The notes under the pieces were generated by a model. That model made no database searches and was not told where the DNA came from. It was given only the letters and a program-made list of their open reading frames with translations. The translations under genes and the position numbers were made by a program. From contig SVCQ01000005.1 of NCBI GenBank assembly GCA_015058275.1, positions 1-64,000 of the forward strand: a DNA stretch of 64,000 bases, given 5' to 3'. This DNA is from Clostridiales bacterium (GTDB lineage Bacteria > Bacillota > Clostridia > Peptostreptococcales > Anaerovoracaceae). Shown piece by piece: positions 27,500 through 34,618 of this stretch (positions are counted from its first letter, which is position 1; every line of letters starts with the position of its first letter).

Positions 27500-28588
27500 T
27501 TGAAAAAGACATCATCAGCTGAATTCACAGGCAGGAGAGCCATCGCGTGCGTCGCTATGATCGCGATGCTGATTGCAATGGTGCCTCTTATGTCTGGCTG
27601 CAGGAGCGGCGTCAACGGAGAAGTATATGTGTACAGCTACGGAGATTACTTTGATCCGATGCTGGCTGAGGACTTCGAGGCCGAGACGGGCATCAGGGTC
27701 ATACTCGACTCCTACGATACGGCCGAGGAGATGTATACCGTACTCGAAAACAACGCCACGACCTATGACTGCATCTGCACTTCCGACTACATGATACAGC
27801 GCATGATCGGCAACGACATGCTCGCTCCGCTTGATATGAGCAATATCCCTGAGGTGAAGAACATCGGCAAGGTGTACATGGAGAAGTCAGAGTCATTTGA
27901 CCCGGGCAATAAATACTCCGTGCCTTACCAGGCGGGCATCTCGGGCATTCTTTACAACAAAAAGATGACCGAGGGTGACGTTATCGATTCCTGGAATGAT
28001 CTGTGGAACGAAAAGTACAAGGATCAGATGGTCATGCCTGACAGCGTCAGGGATGCCTTCATGATAGGCCTCAAAAAGCTCGGCTATTCCGAGAATTCCA
28101 CGAGCGAGGCAGAGATAAAGGCGGCTGCTGATGAACTCATCAAACAAAAGCCTCTGGTATATAAGTATGCCAATGACTCCGCAAGAGACCTCCTGGCCAA
28201 CGGCTCGGCGGCTCTCGGCGTTGTATGGAACGGCGAGTATATCTATACAAATGATCTCAACAAGGATGTGGAATTCGTGATCCCAAAGGAGGGCTCTGAG
28301 TTCTTTATCGACTCGTGGGTTGTGCCTAAAAAGGCCGTCAACAAGGAGAATGCCGAGAAGTGGATCAACTTCCTGTGCAAGGCGGAGGTTGCGGCTCAGA
28401 ACTTCGACTATCTCTACTACACCACGCCTAACGAAGCGGCTTACGATCTGATAGACAAGGAGTATCTCAATAATAAAGCGGTATTCCCGGACGAGGAGAC
28501 CATCGCACGCTGCGAGTCGCTTGTCACCCTCGATCCGAAGACTACCGAGCTTTACAGTGATTACTGGAAGAAGGTAAAGGCTGACTGA
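27500..28588 (+). CDS. PotD-like polyamine-binding lipoprotein
   Basis: A 362-aa extracellular solute-binding protein of the spermidine/putrescine (PotD/PotF) family. TTG start preceded by GGGAAG. Signal peptide with lipobox LMSG/C, lipid anchor at Cys34. Family features include YVYSYGDYFDPMLAEDFEAETG near the mature N-terminus, VPYQAGISGILYN in the hinge region, and GVVWNGEY plus FFIDSWVVPKKAVNKENAE in the second lobe. No ABC ATPase or permease genes (potABC) are next to it. The upstream neighbour is a dCache-GGDEF cyclase 25 bp away, so it may serve as ligand presenter for that sensor rather than as a transport component. It could alternatively deliver substrate to an ABC system encoded elsewhere. 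Confidence 0.85.
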   Translation: MKKTSSAEFTGRRAIACVAMIAMLIAMVPLMSGCRSGVNGEVYVYSYGDYFDPMLAEDFEAETGIRVILDSYDTAEEMYTVLENNATTYDCICTSDYMIQRMIGNDMLAPLDMSNIPEVKNIGKVYMEKSESFDPGNKYSVPYQAGISGILYNKKMTEGDVIDSWNDLWNEKYKDQMVMPDSVRDAFMIGLKKLGYSENSTSEAEIKAAADELIKQKPLVYKYANDSARDLLANGSAALGVVWNGEYIYTNDLNKDVEFVIPKEGSEFFIDSWVVPKKAVNKENAEKWINFLCKAEVAAQNFDYLYYTTPNEAAYDLIDKEYLNNKAVFPDEETIARCESLVTLDPKTTELYSDYWKKVKAD

Positions 28589-30547
28589 TCAGTTCTTCTT
28601 CCTGAATTCTACTTTTATATGTTTCCGGCTGTCGGCCTTCAACTTGTGGCCGCTGCCGGATTTTTTATTGTCGTCAGGTGTATCCGATCCATCCTCAGTG
28701 CTCTCAGCCTCATCGGCCTCATCGGCTCCCGCCAGAATATCTGTAACAGGGATATCCGCGAGCCTGCTGAAGTACTTCTCGCGGTCATGCTCGTAGGCCG
28801 CGAGGTAGTTCTCGTTGTTGGAGTGGTGGAGATCATGGAGATACGAGTGCTCCTGTCCGAAGATCTCAGGCTTCTCGCCCTCGAGTATGTAGACTGCCAG
28901 GTCGCTGCACTTGTCTGAGATGTGCTCGATGTTGGTGAGTATGGCCTGGTAGTGGATACCGTTGATCGCGTTGCATATCTGGTTGACCATGCGGTATACG
29001 TGTCTGGCGTTGAGCTCCTCGACGAGATCGTCAATGACCTCCTCGAGCGGCTCCACGAGGGATGCGAGCGCCGAGTCGGATGCCCTGTAGGCCCTGTTGG
29101 TGTTGTCGAGTATCTCATAGATAGCGTCGAACGCGAGCCTCAGCTCGGCAAGGGCGTTAGGCGAGAATTCTCTGCCGGACTGCCGGAGGGCGTTGATCTC
29201 ATCGTTGATATTGACAGCAAGGTCTCCGATACGCTCGTAGCATATGAGGGCCTTGATGAGTCTGTTCTGGTATCTGGTGTCCTTATCCATAGTGACATAA
29301 GGGGAGAGGGACACGATGTACTTGTTGGCCTGGTCGATCATATTGTCGAGCAGTGCCTCACGCTCCTCGATTCGTGTGTTGCGCTTAGGATCATAATCGT
29401 AGATCTGATTGACCGCGGCATCGAAGTTGTGGGTCGCGATTTCGCTCATCTCGAGCACGACTCTCCTGACCTGATCAAGAGCGATGGCAGGGGAGACGAA
29501 GAGCCTCTCGTCGAGGGCGTCGAGGGCTGCGATGGCGTGCTTGTCCTCCTCCTCGATAGGAGCTTCCTTGACGATGGCGCAGGTGATGCGCTCAAAGAGT
29601 CCTGTAAGAGGCAGGAATACGACGGCCGGAACGAGCCTGAAGAATCCGTGGATATTGGCGACTCCGCCTGAATTGAGGGTCTTGTACCAGAGCTCGTCGC
29701 TGAGGATACCGGTCTTGCGTCCGATGAAGACCATGAGGAAGCAAAGGACGGCTGCGAATACGTTATATACGATGTGCACCACGGCGGTCCTGCGCTGGAC
29801 CGGCTTGGCGCCTATGCGGCTAACAAGATAGGTAGTGATACAGTCGCCGATATTGACGCCGATGATAACGGCAAAGACGGCGCTGAATGTGACGCCTACG
29901 GAGCTCGCTATGGACTGTATGATACCGACCACAGCGGATGAGCTCTGGACTACACCTGTGACCGCGACTCCGGCGAGGAAGCCGAGGAGGTAGTTGTTCT
30001 GAAAGGCGGTGAGCAGTCCGCTCAGCGAATCGCTGAACTGGGATACGACGTTACTCATGTATATGAGTCCCATAAAGAGTATGCCAAATCCGCAGGCGAC
30101 CGACCCGGCTGTATTTGATGCCGGTGTCTTGATGAACATGATCAGCACGATGCCGATCACGAGTGCGAGAGGGGCGAGGTTGTCAGCCTTAAAGAAGTAC
30201 AGAGGGCTGTCCATGCCCGAGCTGACGTCCATGAGTCTGATGATCTGGGCCGTTATGGCGGTACCTACATTGGCGCCCAGCACTATGCCTACAGACTGGT
30301 GGAAGGTGAGAAAGCCCGCTCCCACAAGACCTATGGTGATCACTATCGTCGCTGTCGAGCTCTGGATGATGCAGGCGACGAGCATGCCGAGCAGGAAGCC
30401 CATCCACGGCTTGTTGGTGACTTTGGCAAGCGCTGTCTGCATCGCGCCGCCGGACGAGCTCTTGAGGCCGTCTCCCATCACGCGCATGCCGTAGAGGAAC
30501 ATGCCCAGGCCGCCCAGGAAGGCGACAGCGTTATAAAATATACTCAT
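28589..30547 (-). CDS. Na+/phosphate symporter with PhoU-like tail
   Basis: A 652-aa membrane protein of the NptA/YjbB family that couples phosphate movement to sodium. Two repeated Na/Pi domains show the QSSTA/QSSSA motifs (ACIIQSSTATIVITIG and VTGVVQSSSAVVGIIQ). About residues 340-580 are a PhoU-like helical part. The tail is an acidic-then-basic, probably disordered stretch. The start at 30547 was chosen because AAGGAGTG precedes it and the first membrane helix begins at once (MSIFYNAVAFLGGLGMFLYG); the frame runs open upstream for about 100 codons but that part is not protein-like and crosses the divergent promoter region. Its stop abuts the stop of the convergent PotD-like gene. Confidence 0.9.
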   Translation of the reverse strand: MSIFYNAVAFLGGLGMFLYGMRVMGDGLKSSSGGAMQTALAKVTNKPWMGFLLGMLVACIIQSSTATIVITIGLVGAGFLTFHQSVGIVLGANVGTAITAQIIRLMDVSSGMDSPLYFFKADNLAPLALVIGIVLIMFIKTPASNTAGSVACGFGILFMGLIYMSNVVSQFSDSLSGLLTAFQNNYLLGFLAGVAVTGVVQSSSAVVGIIQSIASSVGVTFSAVFAVIIGVNIGDCITTYLVSRIGAKPVQRRTAVVHIVYNVFAAVLCFLMVFIGRKTGILSDELWYKTLNSGGVANIHGFFRLVPAVVFLPLTGLFERITCAIVKEAPIEEEDKHAIAALDALDERLFVSPAIALDQVRRVVLEMSEIATHNFDAAVNQIYDYDPKRNTRIEEREALLDNMIDQANKYIVSLSPYVTMDKDTRYQNRLIKALICYERIGDLAVNINDEINALRQSGREFSPNALAELRLAFDAIYEILDNTNRAYRASDSALASLVEPLEEVIDDLVEELNARHVYRMVNQICNAINGIHYQAILTNIEHISDKCSDLAVYILEGEKPEIFGQEHSYLHDLHHSNNENYLAAYEHDREKYFSRLADIPVTDILAGADEADEAESTEDGSDTPDDNKKSGSGHKLKADSRKHIKVEFRKKN

Positions 30548-30586
30548 AATCACTCCTTGATTATTGTCCCGTCTTTTTCCGACTAC

Positions 30587-30615
30587 ATTATATTGCCCGC
30601 CTAATGCAAATGCAA
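30587..30615 (-). promoter_or_regulatory. Promoter of the Na/Pi symporter gene
   Basis: On the minus strand TTGCAT (30610-30615), 17-bp spacer, TATAAT (30587-30592), 40 bases before the start codon. Divergent to, and close to, the iscR promoter. Confidence 0.6.
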
Positions 30616-30622
30616 TATTGTG

Positions 30623-30652
30623 TTGACTTAATCCTACCTCGGTGGTAGGATT
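30623..30652 (+). promoter_or_regulatory. iscR promoter with overlapping palindromic operator
   Basis: TTGACT (30623-30628), 17-bp spacer, TAGGAT (30646-30651). A perfect 9-bp inverted repeat (AATCCTACC 30630-30638, GGTAGGATT 30644-30652, 5-bp centre) covers the spacer and the -10. A repressor bound here would block polymerase. The obvious candidate is the Rrf2 protein encoded downstream, giving autoregulation. Confidence 0.7.
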
Positions 30653-30683
30653 TATCGGGAAAAAGCGAAAGGAGGCACCCGAT

Positions 30684-31133
30684 ATGATGGTATCTACCAA
30701 GGGCAGATATGCTCTTACAGTAATGGTGGATCTTGCGCGTAACGCCGGAGACGGATACGTATCTCTTGCGGATATCGCGGAGAGAGAGCACCTCTCAATG
30801 AAATACCTCGAGAGCATCATCTCAATACTCAACAAGGGCGGGATGCTCCTGAGCCTCAGGGGCAAGAACGGCGGCTACAGGCTGGCCAGAGATCCCGGAG
30901 AGTACAATATAAGCGAGATACTTCTCCTGACAGAGGGCACGCTCGCGCCCGTCAACTGCATAATGCAGGACGGAGTGCAGTGCGACAAGGCTGCCACATG
31001 CAGCACGCTTCCGCTCTGGGCGGGCCTCGACAAGGTGATCGAGGACTACCTCGGAGATATCACGCTCGAAGATGTTATTACCGGCAACCGCAGGAAGATG
31101 CTCAAAGACTACTGCGGCAGCTGTGAAAGTTAA
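30684..31133 (+). CDS. iscR: Rrf2 family iron-sulfur regulator (IscR-like)
   Basis: A 149-aa winged-helix regulator that senses iron-sulfur status and controls cluster assembly. N-terminal MVSTKGRYALTVMVDLA and SLADIAEREHLSMKYLESII are typical Rrf2 sequence. Three Cys in the C-terminal part (C-IMQDGVQ-C-DKAAT-C) match the spacing of [2Fe-2S] ligands in IscR; two more Cys end the protein (CGSCES). GGAGG lies 8-13 bases before the start at 30684 (double ATG). It heads iscR-iscS-iscU and has a palindrome over its own promoter. CymR is a related alternative, but CymR lacks the three-Cys cluster. Confidence 0.9.
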   Translation: MMVSTKGRYALTVMVDLARNAGDGYVSLADIAEREHLSMKYLESIISILNKGGMLLSLRGKNGGYRLARDPGEYNISEILLLTEGTLAPVNCIMQDGVQCDKAATCSTLPLWAGLDKVIEDYLGDITLEDVITGNRRKMLKDYCGSCES

Positions 31134-31148
31134 GTAACCGGAGGAGAT

Positions 31149-32348
31149 ATGATGAAAGTTTACGCAGACAACGCCGCGACTACTTACATGAGCAAGACGG
31201 CCAGAGACAAGCTCATCGAGTGCATCGATGAGTTCAACGGCAACCCGAACAGCCTCCACAGCGACGGACAGCGCACCCAGGAGGAGCTCGACAGAGCAAG
31301 AGCCATCGTTGCAGGCTGCATCAACGCCGCTAAGCCAAACGAGATATACTTCACATCCGGCGGCTCGGAGGCCGACAACCAGGCTCTCCTGAGCGCAGCC
31401 AGAGGACTTGCAGGCAAGGGCAAAAAGCACCTTATCACGCTCAACATTGAGCACCACGCCATACTCCATACGATGGCCAAGCTCGAAAAGGAAGGCTTTG
31501 AGGTCACATATCTCAAACCTCAGGCCAACGGCATCGTGGATGTCAAGGATGTCGAGGATGCTATCAGGGAGGATACTGCGCTTGTCAGCATTATGTTTGC
31601 AAACAACGAGATGGGAGCCATCCAGCCTATACCTGAGATCGGCAAGGTCTGCAAGGCTAAAGGCGTGCTCTTCCACACAGACGCGGTACAGGCCGCAGCG
31701 CATGTTCCGATCGATGTACAGGCCATGAACATAGACATGCTGTCGATGTCGGGACATAAGTTCCACGGACCTAAGGGCGTGGGAGTGCTCTATGCACGCA
31801 ACGGCATCAGACTGGTCAACGTCATCGAGGGCGGAGCCCAGGAGAGAGGCAAGAGAGCCGGCACGGTCAACGTACCGGGCATAGCCTCCATGGCAGCTGC
31901 TCTAAAGGAAGGCTGCGACAACATGGAGGAGAACAAGTCAAAGGTCAGAGCTTTGAGAGACAGGCTCATCAAGGGCCTTTCGGACATCCCGTACTCACAG
32001 CTCAACGGAGATCCGGTAAAGAGACTTCCGGGCAATGTCAATTACTCATTCGAGGGCGTAGAGGGTGAGAGCCTGCTGCTCCACCTGGACATGTACGGCA
32101 TCGAGTGCTCATCCGGCTCGGCATGCACAAGCGAGTCCCTTGAGCCTTCGCACGTTCTCACAGGCATGGGTGTGCCTGTTGAGGCGGCCCATGGATCACT
32201 GAGATTCAGCCTGGATATAGACAACACCGAAGAGCAGATAGACTATGTCATCGAAAAGGTCCACGCTGTAGTTGAGAGATACAGGAGCATGTCCCCGTAC
32301 TGGGAGGACCTCATGACAGGCAAAAGACAGCACTGCATAGCAGAGTAG
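31149..32348 (+). CDS. iscS: Cysteine desulfurase (NifS/IscS type)
   Basis: A 399-aa PLP enzyme that removes sulfur from cysteine, giving alanine and a persulfide for Fe-S cluster building. YADNAATTYMS at the N-terminus, the TSGGSEADNQAL cofactor-binding loop, FHTDAVQA, the PLP lysine in MSGHKFHGPKG and the catalytic Cys loop CSSGSACTS are all present. Starts with a double ATG after GGAGGAG, 15 bp after iscR. It passes sulfur to the scaffold encoded next. Confidence 0.95.
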   Translation: MMKVYADNAATTYMSKTARDKLIECIDEFNGNPNSLHSDGQRTQEELDRARAIVAGCINAAKPNEIYFTSGGSEADNQALLSAARGLAGKGKKHLITLNIEHHAILHTMAKLEKEGFEVTYLKPQANGIVDVKDVEDAIREDTALVSIMFANNEMGAIQPIPEIGKVCKAKGVLFHTDAVQAAAHVPIDVQAMNIDMLSMSGHKFHGPKGVGVLYARNGIRLVNVIEGGAQERGKRAGTVNVPGIASMAAALKEGCDNMEENKSKVRALRDRLIKGLSDIPYSQLNGDPVKRLPGNVNYSFEGVEGESLLLHLDMYGIECSSGSACTSESLEPSHVLTGMGVPVEAAHGSLRFSLDIDNTEEQIDYVIEKVHAVVERYRSMSPYWEDLMTGKRQHCIAE

Positions 32349-32365
32349 AGAAGTATTACGGGTAT

Positions 32366-32381
32366 GTAAAGCATACTTTAC
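32366..32381. repeat. GTAAAG-N4-CTTTAC palindrome (single copy)
   Basis: GTAAAGCATACTTTAC in the iscS-iscU gap, 18 bp after the iscS stop. Same 16-mer as at 38477 and, in reverse orientation, at 45467. One of eight copies in the window. Confidence 0.7.
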
Positions 32382-32400
32382 ATAATGAAAGGAGCATATA

Positions 32401-32823
32401 ATGTCACTTTATACAGATAAGGTAATGGATCACTTTGAGAATCCTCGCAATGTAGGAGTCATCGAGGATGCTGACGGCATCGGAGAAGTCGGTAACCCTC
32501 TCTGCGGAGATATAATGAAGATGTACATCAAGGTCGAGGACGACAGGATCGCAGACATCAAGTTCAAGACCTTCGGCTGCGGAAGCGCAATTGCTACAAG
32601 CTCGATGGCGACAGAGCTCATCAAGGGAAAGACTCTCGATGAGGCGCTTGAGCTCACAAACAAGGCCGTAGTAGAGGCCCTCGATGGACTTCCGGCAAGG
32701 AAGATCCACTGCTCGGTACTCGCAGAGGATGCCATCAAGGCTGCTCTTGTGGACTATTACGAAAAGAGCGGCAGAGAGATGCCTGAGGACCTTGTAGGAT
32801 TCGAGCCTCACGAGGACGAGTAA
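32401..32823 (+). CDS. iscU: Fe-S cluster scaffold (NifU/IscU type)
   Basis: A 140-aa scaffold protein on which Fe-S clusters are assembled from IscS-derived sulfur. The three ligand cysteines are seen in NPLCGD, FGCGSA and HCSVLAED. The first ~60 residues (VMDHFENPRNVGVI) are typical of the family. GAAAGGAG precedes the ATG. Separated from iscS by 52 bp that contain a palindromic repeat. No hscA/hscB or mnmA is adjacent. Confidence 0.95.
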   Translation: MSLYTDKVMDHFENPRNVGVIEDADGIGEVGNPLCGDIMKMYIKVEDDRIADIKFKTFGCGSAIATSSMATELIKGKTLDEALELTNKAVVEALDGLPARKIHCSVLAEDAIKAALVDYYEKSGREMPEDLVGFEPHEDE

Positions 32824-32872
32824 GGAATCATTGAATTAATTTAGTACATTAATATTTGTGCTTTCTATGATA

Positions 32873-32908
32873 ATCGTCAACTCAGTAGTGTTATACTAAG
32901 TTGATGAT
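32873..32908 (+). promoter_or_regulatory. Inverted repeat over promoter of RDD gene
   Basis: ATCGTCAACT (32873-32882) and AGTTGATGAT (32899-32908) are inverted repeats matching at 9 of 10 positions, enclosing a -10-like TATACT (32892-32897). Looks like an operator. The binding protein is unknown. Confidence 0.4.
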
Positions 32909-32931
32909 GATATATCACAGAGGGATTTATT

Positions 32932-33843
32932 ATGGCAAACAAAAAGACAATGAAATTAGCCACAGGAGGCAGGAGACTCGGTGCTGCGCTGATCGACGCG
33001 ATCGTACCGTTCATCGCGGGCATCGCTTGTTTTGTCGCGATGATATCTGCCGGCATTAGACAGCCGGCTGTCCCTGACTGGGGATACGAGTATGATTTCG
33101 AAGACAGCTTCGGCTACGGCTATGATTACGGTTATGAAGTCTCCGGCGATTCCGGGACGGCTCTGGCGGTATTCGGCGCCATGCTGCTCCTGCTGCTTGT
33201 TTACTTTGTTATTGAATGCATCTTCTTTGCCAGATCGCAGACCATAGGCAAGGCTGTGCTCGGCCTGCAGGTGGTATCAAGCAAGGACGGCAGCAAGATC
33301 GGATTCTGGAAGATGCTCTTCAGGGAGATCTTCGTCAAGCAGGCGTCACACGTGCTGTATCTGGGATTCTTCTGGATACTGCTGGACGAAAAGAACAGAG
33401 CGTGGCATGACAAGATACTCGATACTTACGTTGTCGACATTCACGGTACCAGAGCGCTCGAGGCCAAGGCGGCTCCTGCTCAGACGCAGCCTGCTCCGGT
33501 GAGCCAGGCACCTGCCCCTCAGGCAGAGACTCCGGCTCCTAAAGTTGAAGCAAAGGTTCCTGAAGTCAAGGCGGCTGAGCCAAAGACCGAGGTCAAAGCA
33601 CCTGAAGTAAGGGCTGCAGAGCCAAAGGTCGAGGCCAAAGTCTCTGAGGTCAAGGCGGCTGAGCCAGCTCCGGCTGTAGTGGCAGTAACCGAAGTAGTTG
33701 AAGCGCCTGCGCAGGACATCAAGGTAAGCATGTCCATGAAGAAGGACGAGCTCCTCGAGGCGGCACGCAGGGCCGGCGTCGAGGTGAGTTCAAAGGCCAC
33801 CAAGGCAGATATAATAGAAGCGATTGAGAAGACCGCAAAGTAA
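32932..33843 (+). CDS. RDD membrane protein with repeat linker and SAP-like tail
   Basis: A 303-aa membrane protein. RDD domain at about residues 14-165: RRLGAALIDAIVPFIAG in helix 1, a Tyr/Asp-rich loop (YEYDFEDSFGYGYDYGYE), helix 2 (AVFGAMLLLLLVYFVIECIFF), then helix 3. RDD proteins are often linked to ion exchange, but function here is unknown. Residues about 175-265 are an Ala/Pro/Lys/Glu-rich linker with three 14-residue repeats of the form EAKVPEVKAAEPKT. The last ~35 residues (KKDELLEAARRAGVEVSSKATKADIIEAIEK) fold like SAP/HeH or Rho-N helix-extended-loop-helix motifs that bind nucleic acid, an odd partner for a membrane domain. Confidence 0.75.
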   Translation: MANKKTMKLATGGRRLGAALIDAIVPFIAGIACFVAMISAGIRQPAVPDWGYEYDFEDSFGYGYDYGYEVSGDSGTALAVFGAMLLLLLVYFVIECIFFARSQTIGKAVLGLQVVSSKDGSKIGFWKMLFREIFVKQASHVLYLGFFWILLDEKNRAWHDKILDTYVVDIHGTRALEAKAAPAQTQPAPVSQAPAPQAETPAPKVEAKVPEVKAAEPKTEVKAPEVRAAEPKVEAKVSEVKAAEPAPAVVAVTEVVEAPAQDIKVSMSMKKDELLEAARRAGVEVSSKATKADIIEAIEKTAK

Positions 33844-33876
33844 TGCGGATCAGGATATACGGTAATTTCAGCTTAA

Positions 33877-34605
33877 ATGGACAAAAAAAGTGCTAAAATA
33901 GTACAGAACGACAATCTTGTTCGTGATATACACAAGATGACTATTGACATGGGAGCCTGTGACTTCAGCCTTCCGGGTCAGTACGCAATGATAGAAGCAT
34001 GCGGGATGCGCAGACCTTATCAGGTATGTGATTTCGACAGCAACCGCTTCACCATAGTATTCCCTGCAGACGGCAAGGAGAGCCGGGCTCTGGCATCACT
34101 TAAGCCGGGCGATAAGGTAATAGTCAGCACCGGCCTGGGACAGGGCTTTGATGTCGACTCCATACCTCAGGAGACGCTCCTCGTCGCAGATGACATGGGG
34201 ATACCGGAGATGCTGGGCCTCGCCCGGGCTCTTTTGATGCGCGGCATCAGCTGCAAGCTCATCCTGAGCTATCCGACCAAAAGCGACATATACATGCTCG
34301 ATTCCTTCCGCAATCTCGTCAACGAGATCGAGGTGCTGACGCTCGACGGCAGCAACGGCAGAGAAGGCAAGGCTTCGGATGTGATCAGGAACGCTTCGTA
34401 CGTATGCGCAGGCGGTTCTCTTGAGATGCTGAAGGAACTCGCAGACAGAGCCAGGGACGGACAGTTCAGCCTGAGCAGTACTGTGCTGGCAGAATCAGCT
34501 GATTATGACGACTGTTTTATCGAGACCACAAAGGGCAGACTCAACTGCTCTGATGCGGGTCCTGTGTTCGACAAGAACATCATTAACTGGGATAAGATAG
34601 CTTAG
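33877..34605 (+). CDS. PyrK-like flavin/iron-sulfur reductase, degenerate cluster site
   Basis: A 242-aa protein resembling the electron-transfer subunit of dihydroorotate dehydrogenase (PyrK) and ferredoxin-NADP reductase-like proteins: FAD-binding barrel (LPGQYAMIEACGMRRPYQVCD), then a nucleotide-binding part (VADDMGIPEMLGLARAL). PyrK normally has a C-terminal [2Fe-2S] site with four Cys before GPVF. Here only Cys213 and Cys224 remain (DYDDCFIETTKGRLNCSDAGPVF); the first two positions are not Cys, so cluster binding is doubtful. No pyrD is adjacent. The next gene is an NAD(P)HX repair enzyme starting 7 bp downstream, so the two are co-transcribed. The true redox partner is unknown. Confidence 0.65.
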   Translation: MDKKSAKIVQNDNLVRDIHKMTIDMGACDFSLPGQYAMIEACGMRRPYQVCDFDSNRFTIVFPADGKESRALASLKPGDKVIVSTGLGQGFDVDSIPQETLLVADDMGIPEMLGLARALLMRGISCKLILSYPTKSDIYMLDSFRNLVNEIEVLTLDGSNGREGKASDVIRNASYVCAGGSLEMLKELADRARDGQFSLSSTVLAESADYDDCFIETTKGRLNCSDAGPVFDKNIINWDKIA

Positions 34606-34618
34606 GAGGAAGATGCCG

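Noticed and set aside
27500-28588. Complete polyamine ABC transporter
   Set aside because: Only the binding protein is present; no ATPase or permease genes flank it.
30548-30865. Longer N-terminus for the Na/Pi symporter
   Set aside because: The frame is open but the extra residues are not membrane-protein-like, overlap the iscR gene and both promoters, and a good ribosome site plus a proper first helix sit at 30547.
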